Positions 1-6,476 of a stretch of DNA of 9,265 nt are shown one piece after another. The translations under genes were made by a program, and so were the position numbers. The DNA lies in contig CAYRPO010000034.1 of NCBI GenBank assembly GCA_964426305.1, positions 1 to 9,265 on the forward strand. The letters are read 5' to 3'. The DNA is from CAYRPO01 sp964426305. GTDB taxonomy: Bacteria; Patescibacteriota; Saccharimonadia; Saccharimonadales; CAIOMD01. Numbering within the stretch: position 1 is the stretch's first letter; each line of letters opens with the position of its first letter. A model generated the notes under the pieces. That model did not search any database, was not told where the DNA came from, and saw nothing but the letters and a program-made list of their open reading frames with translations.

Positions 1-2120
1 TCAAAGATCTTGATTTCGCGGTTGGCGATGGTTTCGAGCTTCTTAGCGTACAGTTCGTTGGCTTCTTCGAGGGTAATCGTAAAGGGGTCAAGCGGCTTAA
101 TTGACACAAATAGCTTACCGATTTGTATGTATGGCCCAAAACGACCAATGTTGGCCTTGATCTCTTCCCCGCCACTGGTCATTCCAACGGTACGTGGCAA
201 TTGGAACATAGTTAACGCTTCTTCGAGTGTGACGCTTTCTATGCGGGTTCCGGCGGGCATTGGTGCAAATGTCGGCTTATCTTCGCTTTCTACCTCACCA
301 CGCTGGAGCATGGGCCCAAAACGACCAAAACGAGCGTAGATAGGCAGACCAGTCTTTGGGTCGTTGCCAACCAGTCGGGCTTGTGAGGCTTCCTGGCGGC
401 TGGCATCGCCTGCTTTTTCGATGAGCGGGTGAAAGCTTTCATAAAAGGTTCGAATTGCATCATTCCATACTAGTTTGCCTTCGGCGATTTGATCTAGTTG
501 TTCTTCAGCACTTGCGGTAAATCCGGTGTCGACAATTGGTTCGAAATACTTTACCAAGAAATCGGTTGTTACCTCGGCCAAATGGGTCGGGATGAGTTTA
601 TTGCGGTCGGCGCCAAAGCGTTCTGTGGCGGTACTCTCGGTGATTGTGTCACCAACTAGCTCAAGGTGTAGTGCTTGGCGTTCTTCGCCTTCTAAGTCTC
701 CCTTTTCGACATAGCCACGGGCCTGAATGGTGGTAATGGTCGGTGCGTAGGTGCTTGGTCGGCCAATGCCGAGTTCTTCGAGGGCTTTTACTAGGCTGGC
801 TTCGCCATAGCGAGCTGGAGGCCGGCTAAATGTCTCGTGGGCATTCGCGCCAAGTGTTTGGGGCTGATCGCCGTTGTTCAGCATGGGCAGCAAGGCATCT
901 TCTTTGCCACCGCCATAGACCTTCAGAAAGCCGTCAAATTGCAGTACCTCGCCCTTGGCGACAAAGGTTGTTTTTTTGTCGGTTGCAACAAGCGACACCT
1001 CGGTTCGGAGTGTTTTAGCGGCAGCCATCTGGCTGGCTACGGTGCGTTGCCATATGAGTTTGTACAGTTTTACCTGCGCTTCGTCGGCTCCGGCTTCGAG
1101 CCGGTCCATGTGTGATGGTCGAATTGCTTCGTGAGCCTCTTGGGCTGAGCTGTTTTTGGTCTTGTACTGACGTACCTGATGGTAGTTTTCGCCAAATGTG
1201 CCAACGATGTAGTCTTTTGCTGCGCCAATGGCCAGCCCGGATAAGTTAGTGCTGTCAGTACGCATATAGGTGATGTGTCCGTTCTCGTACAGTCGTTGTG
1301 CCAGGGTCATGGTTTGTTTGACGCCGAATCCAAGTCGTCGCGAAGCCTCTTGCTGTAGCGTACTAGTGGTAAATGGTGCCGATGGATTGCGTTCGCTTGG
1401 TTTTTGCGATATGTCGGTGACGGTAAGCGGACCAGGCAGTAAAGATTCGAGTGCTTTGCGGGCGTCGTCTTTGTTGTCAGGACGTACATTTAGCTCTGCG
1501 TCAAACGCTTGGCCGTTGTGCGTAAGCTGCGCAATGACACGGAAGCTGCTGCTAGGTTCAAAGTTTGTAATCTCGCGTTCGCGGTCGACGATGATACGGA
1601 CGGCAACAGATTGCACACGGCCTGCACTAAGGCCAGATTGCACCTTTTTCCACAGTACAGGCGACAATTCATAGCCAACCAGTCTGTCGAGGACGCGGCG
1701 AGCTTGCTGGGCATTGACCAGGTCGATGTCAACGGTACGAGGGTTTTCTATGGCTGCCTTGATGGCGGTAGAGGTAATTTCGTGGAATACAATGCGCTTG
1801 GTATTGGTGACGTCGAGCCCAAGTGCGGCACTCAAATGCCAGGCAATTGCCTCTCCTTCACGGTCTTCGTCACTTGCGAGCCAAACGGTTGTTGCGGTTT
1901 TTGCCTCTTTTTTTAGTTCGCTGACAATTTTTTTCTTGTCGGCCGGAATCTCATAGGTCGGTTCGAAGTTATTCTGTTTGTCGATGCTAATGCCTTTTGT
2001 AGGCAGGTCGCGAATATGGCCAAAACTGCTCTTTACCGTAAAATCCTTGCCCAGGATTTTTTCGATTGTCTTGGCTTTTGCTGGTGACTCGACTATAACT
2101 AGATTCTTCGTATTGCTCAT
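1..2120 (-). CDS. topA: DNA topoisomerase I, type IA (3' end cut by window edge)
   Basis: Relaxes negatively supercoiled DNA by cutting one strand through a tyrosine-phosphate link and passing the other strand. Reading from the ATG at 2120, 706 codons are visible with no stop. The TOPRIM domain opens the protein: VIVESPAKAKT carries E11, and the metal-binding DxDxE is D84, D86, E88 in ASDEDREGE. The gate domains follow, with SGLSAGRVQS (162-171) and the active-site tyrosine Y285 in GHITYMRTDS. The last ~100 visible residues hold two copies of the TopA C-terminal repeat (ARFGRFGPMLQ and ANIGRFGPYIQ). Any zinc-finger or Lys-rich tail lies outside the window. The start is the conserved one, a few residues before the TOPRIM strand; I see no Shine-Dalgarno next to it. 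It follows dprA by 55 nt and is probably co-transcribed with it. Family assignment is secure. Confidence 0.97.
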   Translation of the reverse strand, partial: MSNTKNLVIVESPAKAKTIEKILGKDFTVKSSFGHIRDLPTKGISIDKQNNFEPTYEIPADKKKIVSELKKEAKTATTVWLASDEDREGEAIAWHLSAALGLDVTNTKRIVFHEITSTAIKAAIENPRTVDIDLVNAQQARRVLDRLVGYELSPVLWKKVQSGLSAGRVQSVAVRIIVDREREITNFEPSSSFRVIAQLTHNGQAFDAELNVRPDNKDDARKALESLLPGPLTVTDISQKPSERNPSAPFTTSTLQQEASRRLGFGVKQTMTLAQRLYENGHITYMRTDSTNLSGLAIGAAKDYIVGTFGENYHQVRQYKTKNSSAQEAHEAIRPSHMDRLEAGADEAQVKLYKLIWQRTVASQMAAAKTLRTEVSLVATDKKTTFVAKGEVLQFDGFLKVYGGGKEDALLPMLNNGDQPQTLGANAHETFSRPPARYGEASLVKALEELGIGRPSTYAPTITTIQARGYVEKGDLEGEERQALHLELVGDTITESTATERFGADRNKLIPTHLAEVTTDFLVKYFEPIVDTGFTASAEEQLDQIAEGKLVWNDAIRTFYESFHPLIEKAGDASRQEASQARLVGNDPKTGLPIYARFGRFGPMLQRGEVESEDKPTFAPMPAGTRIESVTLEEALTMFQLPRTVGMTSGGEEIKANIGRFGPYIQIGKLFVSIKPLDPFTITLEEANELYAKKLETIANREIKIF

Positions 2121-2175
2121 GGTTTTGAAATGTATGACGTACCTCACAGTACGCGTTTAGAAAATAAAAAGCAAG

Positions 2176-3036
2176 CTATATGATTGTCCAATGGTTGTTC
2201 CCTAGGGACTTGATTCGGCCAGTAATCTCGAGCATTGTGACGGTTTGCTGAAAAAGATGGGCATCGAGCTTGGATTGTGCTAGTAGCTCGTCGGCGTCGT
2301 TGATGCCGTCGGCCATCAGCTGTAGTACTACATACTCTGCAGGATTGGCTGCTTGTAGCTTTGGGGCTGATGATGTTGGTACGTGTAAGTTCAGGCAGTC
2401 GACGATGTCTTGAGCACTAGTGACCACCCGAGCGCCGCTTTTAATCAGATTGTTCGTGCCGACCGACAACGAACTAGTGATCGGACCTGGCACGGCAAGT
2501 ACTTCCCTGTTTAGCTCAAGGGCAAAGGAAGCAGTATGCAGACTACCGCTGCCTTCGGCGGCTTCTGGGATGAGAACGGCGTCAGCGAGCGCAGCAATCA
2601 GTCGATTGCGGGCGATAAACTGATGTTTCATAGGAGTATTGTGTGGCGGTTGTTCGCTGAGTAGTGCCCCACTTTGTCCCACAATTTGACGCGCTAGGCC
2701 TTCGTGTGATCGGGGGTATATATATGACAGGCCACTTGCCAGGACGGCGATGGTTTGCCCGCCAGCATCCAGGCAAGCTCGGTGTGCGATCGAATCGGTA
2801 CCCAATGCAAGTCCGCTGACGATTACTACGCCACGGCGTGTCAATGCCTGCACTAGTTGTTCGGTGACTGCCCTGCCGTACGCACTTACCTTGCGGCTAC
2901 CTACTACGGCAAGACGTGGTCGATCTAGTAGTTTGATCCAGTCGTCATCGGCTGCAACGTAGAGTTCGCGTGGCGGCTGCGGTAGTTCATGAAATGCGTG
3001 AGGGAAATCTGGGTTATCTGGGGTCAAGTGAAGCAT
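2176..3036 (-). CDS. dprA: DNA-processing protein DprA (Smf)
   Basis: DprA binds incoming single-stranded DNA, protects it and loads RecA; it is needed for natural transformation and is kept in most bacteria, including reduced CPR genomes. The 286-residue protein has the DprA Rossmann-like core: VVGSRK (44-49), SGLALGTDSIAH (74-85), FIARNRLIAAL (140-150), the SGSLHTA segment with E158 before it, and GTNNLIKSGA (193-202). About 50 C-terminal residues (from ~233) fit the winged-helix DprA tail. There is no N-terminal SAM domain, so this is a short form. An in-frame TTG lies two codons upstream at 3042, but the ATG at 3036 is preferred. No Shine-Dalgarno precedes it and a -10-like TATATT ends a few bases upstream, so the mRNA may be nearly leaderless. 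First gene of the dprA-topA pair. Confidence 0.95.
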   Translation of the reverse strand: MLHLTPDNPDFPHAFHELPQPPRELYVAADDDWIKLLDRPRLAVVGSRKVSAYGRAVTEQLVQALTRRGVVIVSGLALGTDSIAHRACLDAGGQTIAVLASGLSYIYPRSHEGLARQIVGQSGALLSEQPPHNTPMKHQFIARNRLIAALADAVLIPEAAEGSGSLHTASFALELNREVLAVPGPITSSLSVGTNNLIKSGARVVTSAQDIVDCLNLHVPTSSAPKLQAANPAEYVVLQLMADGINDADELLAQSKLDAHLFQQTVTMLEITGRIKSLGNNHWTII

Positions 3037-3041
3037 AAGCA

Positions 3042-3068
3042 ATATATGTTAGAAAATACTGTTGACAA
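3042..3068 (-). promoter_or_regulatory. Candidate dprA promoter (minus strand)
   Basis: On the minus strand TTGTCA (plus 3063-3068) is followed by a 16-nt spacer and TATATT (plus 3042-3047). The -10 box ends only 5 nt before the dprA ATG at 3036, so transcription would begin at or next to the start codon. The -35 box lies on top of the -35 box of the plus-strand RNA promoter. Box matches are seen; activity is inferred. Confidence 0.6.
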
Positions 3069-3090
3069 AAAATCTAAAAGCTGCTAATAT
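3062..3090 (+). promoter_or_regulatory. Promoter of the ~300-nt RNA, with extended -10
   Basis: A perfect TTGACA (3062-3067), a 17-nt spacer and TAATAT (3085-3090) preceded by TG at 3082-3083 form a sigma70-type promoter with an extended -10. The start is predicted near 3096, exactly where the first hairpin of the RNA begins. There is no plus-strand ORF before the terminator at 3392, so the promoter serves an RNA or a leader. Confidence 0.75.
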
Positions 3091-3095
3091 ACGTA

Positions 3096-3393
3096 GCGTA
3101 ATCGTGCATAAAGTACGATTTTACGCACCTTATACCCCCCAATTCTAACACTTTCAGATCTGTTCTTCGGAACAATCTGGTTAGTAGTTGTTAGATTGTT
3201 TTAGAGCGTGTTTACTCGTTGTTACCCTCCACGCGTGAACGTATAGCGCTCTAAAGCAAACTAACGCCTTTAACCCTTAGCTCAGCCCCTCGGATTTGTG
3301 AGGTGGGAAAATCGAAGCGTGGGACCACAACTCCCGGGGTTGAAGGCTGAAAAGAGCCTGTAGCGGTGCCCACCCCCTCTACAGGCTCTTTTT
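3096..3393 (+). ncRNA. Structured RNA of ~300 nt, family not recognised
   Basis: The unit is bounded by a strong promoter and an intrinsic terminator and has no plausible ORF. Helices I can pair by hand: hairpin 3096-3126 (GCGTAA with TTACGC, plus an inner TCGT/ACGA); 3145-3184, CTAAC/GTTAG, CAGAT/ATCTG and TGTTC/GAACA capped by a UUCG tetraloop, with a one-sided ACTTT bulge; a long stem of 3190-3208 with 3247-3265, 18 of 19 positions paired with one A-A mismatch, continuing through GTTTAC/GTGAAC; a domain closed by 3282-3287 with 3345-3350 enclosing two small hairpins; then the terminator. Unpaired C-rich stretches lie at 3135-3140, 3225-3230 and 3370-3377. It lacks the landmarks I know for RNase P RNA, tmRNA, SRP RNA or 6S RNA. 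It could instead be a 5' leader (riboswitch or attenuator) of a gene lost in the gap. Confidence 0.7.
3350..3393 (+). terminator. Intrinsic terminator of the ~300-nt RNA
   Basis: A 14-bp inverted repeat (3350-3363 with 3379-3392; core GAGCCTGTAG/CTACAGGCTC) has a 15-nt loop and runs straight into Ts, the last five known bases before the N gap being T. The right border of the T tract is lost in the gap. Its C-rich loop (CCCACC, 3369-3374) could pair with GGTGGG at 3302-3307, a possible pseudoknot. Confidence 0.88.
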
Positions 3394-3493
3394 NNNNNNN
3401 NNNNNNNNNNNNNNNNNNNNNNNNNNNNNNNNNNNNNNNNNNNNNNNNNNNNNNNNNNNNNNNNNNNNNNNNNNNNNNNNNNNNNNNNNNNNN
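3394..3493. other. Assembly gap of 100 Ns
   Basis: Exactly 100 undetermined bases, the conventional length for a scaffold gap of unknown size. It starts directly after the strong terminator hairpin. The true distance between the RNA unit and the membrane-protein gene is therefore unknown, and a gene may be missing. Confidence 0.98.
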
Positions 3494-3613
3494 CTGGTTG
3501 CTCCATTGTGGCGCCACCCTTTGCGGGCATTGACTGGTGTTTAGGTTGACTACTTATGCTTTGCGAAGGCTTCAATAATCTGGTAGGCTTCCAGGTAGGA
3601 TATACACAAAAAT
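3494..3613. other. Short stretch between gap and membrane-protein gene
   Basis: About 120 bases with no identifiable gene. Plus-strand frame 1 reads LVAPLWRHPLRALTGV then stop (TAG 3542-3544), which could be the tail of a gene inside the gap, but another frame is open almost as long. Two TTGACT copies (3530-3535 and 3546-3551) stand 16 nt apart without well-placed -10 boxes. TATACA at 3601-3606 lies just before the ATG at 3614 and could be a -10, though no good -35 accompanies it. Confidence 0.4.
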
Positions 3614-4213
3614 ATGGACAATAGTATACGACAATTGGTTATTCCGTCTCCTGTGGAGGCGTTTTTGTGGTTTTTGCTTGGGCTGGCCGTCTTGCTGATC
3701 GCGAACATTGGGAAGATGTGGAATTATTTGTCAGGCATGCCGGCGAGTGTTGTTGTGGAGCATAGCTCCTTGCTTGGTACTGCCAGTGCTTGGTTTTTGA
3801 ATGTTGAGGCAAAGATTGATCCACGAGTTGTTGATTTTTTGGTATGGGTTTTGGTTGGTATCTTGGCCGTTGGTTCGGTGATGATGTTTCAGGGCTGGCT
3901 TCAGGCGGCAGGCAAAGAACTGACTTTACTTGAGTATATGCGTTCGCCCATGGGTCGCTGGCACGAAACACACGCCCTTGTGCTGCGGGTTGGGTTGAGA
4001 ATACTTGGCATTGCTGGGCTTGTATTTATGCTTTGGCTGTACTTGGGTGTTTTGGCGCCAGCGCTAGATAAGTTTTTCTTTACGAGTGTTGTAACTATGG
4101 GTGACTGGCAGTCGTGGGTATGGTTGGTGTTAACGCCGCTTATTACCGGAGTGTATCTGTATGTTATGACGATCTTTTTTCGCCTCATTTTGCTTCGAAC
4201 AAACAATTTTTAG
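3614..4213 (+). CDS. Four-helix integral membrane protein, function unknown
   Basis: A 199-residue protein I do not recognise. Four hydrophobic segments are visible, at about 14-33 (FLWFLLGLAVLLIANIG), 73-95 (VVDFLVWVLVGILAVGSVMM), 125-148 (LRVGLRILGIAGLVFMLWLY) and 166-190 (SWVWLVLTPLITGVYLYVMT). The stretch between helices 2 and 3 (~96-124) is polar and charged (KELTLLEYMRSPMGRWHETH), and the extreme C-terminus (LLRTNNF) is basic. No catalytic motif, signal-peptidase site or transporter signature is evident. It is the only protein gene on the plus strand and sits alone between two non-coding RNA units. An AGGA stands 13 nt before the ATG, too far for a good Shine-Dalgarno. The coding call rests on an unbroken frame with a coherent membrane pattern. 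Confidence 0.8.
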   Translation: MDNSIRQLVIPSPVEAFLWFLLGLAVLLIANIGKMWNYLSGMPASVVVEHSSLLGTASAWFLNVEAKIDPRVVDFLVWVLVGILAVGSVMMFQGWLQAAGKELTLLEYMRSPMGRWHETHALVLRVGLRILGIAGLVFMLWLYLGVLAPALDKFFFTSVVTMGDWQSWVWLVLTPLITGVYLYVMTIFFRLILLRTNNF

Positions 4214-4221
4214 AAAAATAG

Positions 4222-4250
4222 TTGACAGTATGTATAGTTTAGGTTAAAGT
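4222..4250 (+). promoter_or_regulatory. Promoter of the ~490-nt RNA
   Basis: A perfect TTGACA (4222-4227), a 17-nt spacer and TAAAGT (4245-4250, 4 of 6 consensus matches) begin 8 nt after the membrane-protein stop. The start is predicted near A4257. No terminator separates it from the membrane-protein gene, so read-through from that gene into the RNA is also possible. Confidence 0.65.
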
Positions 4251-4256
4251 ATTTTC

Positions 4257-4744
4257 ATACCGTTCTTGGGTGTCGCGTGTGAGTGTCCTCAAGGGTGGTT
4301 GTAAAGACTCACGTGTGATGCCTCTTCTAGGGGCGAATTGACCCGGGTGGCTGTACCCATTCGGTAATCGTTCGCTGAGATCAGAAGTGTGCGTTGCTCG
4401 TGCACATTACTGATTGCACGGACAGTGAGATGATCGACCGGTAATCTGCGCCCCTCGGGGTTGCGGACGGACTGGGGCATCTTGTCGGTACCTTTTTGGT
4501 CTGCGGGTAGCTCCTGCGGAACATGAAAGGTCAGAACCGGAACAGCCGTTGCCGAATTCCGAGCAGAATTCGGGGTACACATCGGACAGACCGGCTAAAT
4601 CCGACTCCAGGCTGACGCTTTTTGCATGATACGTGCAAAGGGCCTCTCTGTTTGGACGAGCCCCGAAAAGGCTCAACTGTTTGCCCTCACTACGCGTGGG
4701 GGACCGAGGTGTTGCAACACCTCGGTCCCCCACGCCTTCTTTTT
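4257..4744 (+). ncRNA. Large structured RNA of ~490 nt, family not recognised
   Basis: Bounded by a TTGACA promoter and a very strong terminator, visibly G+C richer than its neighbours, and without a plausible plus-strand protein. Helices found by eye: 4273-4284 with 4307-4318 (12 bp with G-U pairs); 4380-4384 with 4410-4414, stacked over 4387-4392 with 4400-4405; 4437-4444 with 4482-4489, enclosing a hairpin at 4445-4467; 4498-4503 with 4587-4592, closing a ~95-nt domain that contains the perfect 8-bp hairpin 4552-4559/4566-4573; 4621-4626 with 4634-4639; 4658-4662 with 4670-4674; then the terminator. The 5' and 3' ends do not obviously pair, unlike RNase P RNA, tmRNA, SRP RNA and 6S RNA, and I see neither the RNase P core motifs nor a tRNA-like T-loop. 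Size and multi-domain form resemble the class of large ornate bacterial RNAs; the role is unknown. Confidence 0.7.
4694..4744 (+). terminator. Terminator built on a perfect 42-bp palindrome
   Basis: Bases 4694-4714 are the exact reverse complement of 4715-4735, giving a 21-bp perfect stem whose tip must open for a loop. CTTCTTTTT follows (4736-4744), so it terminates plus-strand transcription. On the minus strand no T tract follows, so it is not an obvious terminator for the ABC-F operon. Confidence 0.9.
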
Positions 4745-4772
4745 GCCCACCCTGCATGCGCGGGCAAAGCCG

Positions 4773-4795
4773 CCGCTCAAGTTTGAGCGGTTTTT
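4773..4795 (+). terminator. Second, back-up intrinsic terminator
   Basis: CCGCTCAA (4773-4780) pairs with TTGAGCGG (4783-4790) and is followed by TTTTTCTGTTTTTT. A 7-bp inverted repeat TTTGCCC/GGGCAAA (4742-4748 with 4762-4768) stands just before it. The tandem arrangement guards the convergent ABC-F gene from plus-strand transcripts. For minus-strand RNA the hairpin follows an A tract but lacks a good T tract, so bidirectional use is doubtful. Confidence 0.78.
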
Positions 4796-4807
4796 CTGTT
4801 TTTTGGC

Positions 4808-6466
4808 CTATATTTTTACGGTCACGGGGTCGAATTTGTTTACAAAGTAGCTGTCATGACTGACAAATATGATCGCTCCTTTGTACGCAAGTAATGTTTT
4901 TTCAAGCTCCTCGATGCTTGGTAGGTCTAAATGGTTGGTCGGCTCGTCGAGAATGAGTAGCTGTGGTTCGCCTGCCAGCATGCGAATGAGCTGGAAGCGT
5001 GCCTTTTGGCCGCCCGACAACACGTTGAGCGGCAACGCCGCATCACTGATAGGGTCGAACAAATAATTGCTTAAAATGCCTCGGATTTTTTGGTCGTTTA
5101 TGGGTAGATCGCGATCCAGGTAGAGCCGTTCTATAGCTTTGCCAAGCGGCAGGTCCATGTATGCAGAGTGGATTTCTTGCTCGTACAGGCCGTATGTTAG
5201 TTTGGGGCGTACTGTTATGCGACCGGCAAATAATGTCGACGGTAATTCATTGTCATCGACCCTTGCAACAATGGCGCGGACAAGCGTGCTTTTTCCGGCG
5301 CCGTTGCGACCGTGAATACGTAGTCGTTGCCCGTCTGCTAAGCTAGTCGACACATCATGAAACAGAGGTGCATCATAGCCCAATGACAGTCGGTCTATGC
5401 CAATGACCGCAGAGTTGGCGCCGCTGCTTTTGCTGTCGTGAGTGCTGAGTGTGATGTTTTTGGCTTTGTAGCGCTCATAGCGGTTTGTTACTTTGTCGCT
5501 GATTTTGTCGAGCGACTCCTGGTCGATCCATAGACTTGGTTTTGGATTCGCCGCTTCAATGTCGGCGATTTGCTTGGTAAGCCTGTTTTCCATGACCACC
5601 CATGGATTGTGTGCCGATTTACCTTTGTAGCTTGGCTTTTTGGCCCGTGCGTACGCAAGTTGTTGACGCAGATTCGTGAGTGTCGCTTGCGCAACTTCAT
5701 AGCCTTTCATGGTTTCGATGGTCGACGTACTGTTTTGGCGTAAATAGGCATCATAGTTACCTTTGAAACTGAGCGCAGTGCCATCTTTGATATCGACGAT
5801 TCGATCGACCTGGGATAGTACATCTCGGTCGTGTGTAATCACCAGGACGCTCATGCGGCCGACGTTTTTCATCCAGTCGATAAACGCATTTTTTGCAATG
5901 TAGTCCATGTGGTTGGTCGGCTCATCGACTAGCGCCAGATCGGCCTGACTGTGAGCAATCTTGACCAACTCCACGAAGCGTTTCTGGCCGCCTGACAATT
6001 GCTTCAGAGGCGTGCGAGCTTTGGCCTCATCAATCTGGTATGTGGCCAGTTCTTGCAGTACCGAGCTCTCGATCTCATAGTAGCCGAGGCTGCTAAATTG
6101 CTCCAGTGCGTCACTGTAGGCGTTCATTTTGTTTGTCGATGGCGCATTGAGTAGCGCGAATGAATCAAGTGTGTGCTTGAGCGATGCGTAACTCGGAAGC
6201 TCATGTAGAATGTAGTCGATGGCCGAAAGGTGCTCGACGGCGTGATGCTCCTGGCGGGTAGCTATGATGATGGCATTCCGTGCCGTTCGCACATCACCGT
6301 CAAAATCGGTATCGGTACCCGCCATGATATTGAACAGCGTACTTTTACCAACCCCGTTTCGGCCGATGATCCCTACCTTTTCGCCCTTGTCGACACTAAA
6401 ACGAAGCTCTTTGTAGAGTTCTTTGGGGCCAAATGCCTTTCGCTCGATATCGACAGAGAGCAGCAT
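4808..6466 (-). CDS. ABC-F family ATPase (ribosome-associated)
   Basis: Soluble tandem-ATPase of the ABC-F type, whose characterised members bind the ribosomal E site and act on stalled or antibiotic-bound ribosomes. The 552 residues hold NBD1: Walker A GRNGVGKS (35-42), signature LSGGQ (157-161), Walker B ALVDEPTNH (178-186) with catalytic E182, H-loop H212. A ~100-residue basic linker (~241-345), the region that reaches toward P-site tRNA in the family, contains RQQLAYARAKKPSYKGKSAHN. NBD2 follows: GRNGAGKS (386-393), LSGGQ (483-487), LLILDEPTNHLD (503-514) with E508, H537. No transmembrane segment exists and the chain ends 15 residues after H537, so there is no C-terminal extension. Both sites look active. 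Housekeeping or resistance type cannot be told from motifs. Last gene of the der-pth run, 50 nt after its neighbour; no Shine-Dalgarno at the ATG. Confidence 0.93.
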   Translation of the reverse strand: MLLSVDIERKAFGPKELYKELRFSVDKGEKVGIIGRNGVGKSTLFNIMAGTDTDFDGDVRTARNAIIIATRQEHHAVEHLSAIDYILHELPSYASLKHTLDSFALLNAPSTNKMNAYSDALEQFSSLGYYEIESSVLQELATYQIDEAKARTPLKQLSGGQKRFVELVKIAHSQADLALVDEPTNHMDYIAKNAFIDWMKNVGRMSVLVITHDRDVLSQVDRIVDIKDGTALSFKGNYDAYLRQNSTSTIETMKGYEVAQATLTNLRQQLAYARAKKPSYKGKSAHNPWVVMENRLTKQIADIEAANPKPSLWIDQESLDKISDKVTNRYERYKAKNITLSTHDSKSSGANSAVIGIDRLSLGYDAPLFHDVSTSLADGQRLRIHGRNGAGKSTLVRAIVARVDDNELPSTLFAGRITVRPKLTYGLYEQEIHSAYMDLPLGKAIERLYLDRDLPINDQKIRGILSNYLFDPISDAALPLNVLSGGQKARFQLIRMLAGEPQLLILDEPTNHLDLPSIEELEKTLLAYKGAIIFVSHDSYFVNKFDPVTVKI

Positions 6467-6476
6467 ACTGCCAAAC

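Noticed and set aside
1509..1916. Plus-strand ORFs opposite topA, dprA and der
   Set aside because: Shadow frames of strongly conserved minus-strand genes with no motifs of their own.
3320..3326. T-box-like TGGGACC in the 300-nt RNA
   Set aside because: Fits TGGNACC but not the following GCG, and it does not overlap the terminator stem as an antiterminator must; no Stem I landmarks.
3251..3575. Two minus-strand ORFs running through the N block
   Set aside because: Continuity depends on 100 placeholder Ns of unknown true length and on translating the terminator hairpin.
3550..3613. Minus-strand tail reading SYLEAYQIIEAFAKHK then stop
   Set aside because: Looks protein-like, but upstream it would run antisense through the membrane-protein gene; most likely chance.
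4529..4547. SRP RNA-like segment GGTCAGAACCGGAACAGCC
   Set aside because: Resembles the SRP helix 8 core (GGTCAGG..CCGGAA..GCAGCC) but lacks the bases that close the GGAA tetraloop and the symmetric loop, and sits inside a different domain.
4289..4582. Minus-strand ORF of 97 codons inside the 490-nt RNA
   Set aside because: Lies opposite a promoter-to-terminator unit full of paired helices, has no ribosome-binding site and no recognisable domain; an open frame is expected by chance in a G+C-rich stretch.
4407..4757. Minus-strand ORF of 116 codons spanning the palindrome
   Set aside because: Translates the 42-bp palindrome and overlaps the previous ORF in another frame; low-complexity Arg/Pro/Ser composition with no motif.
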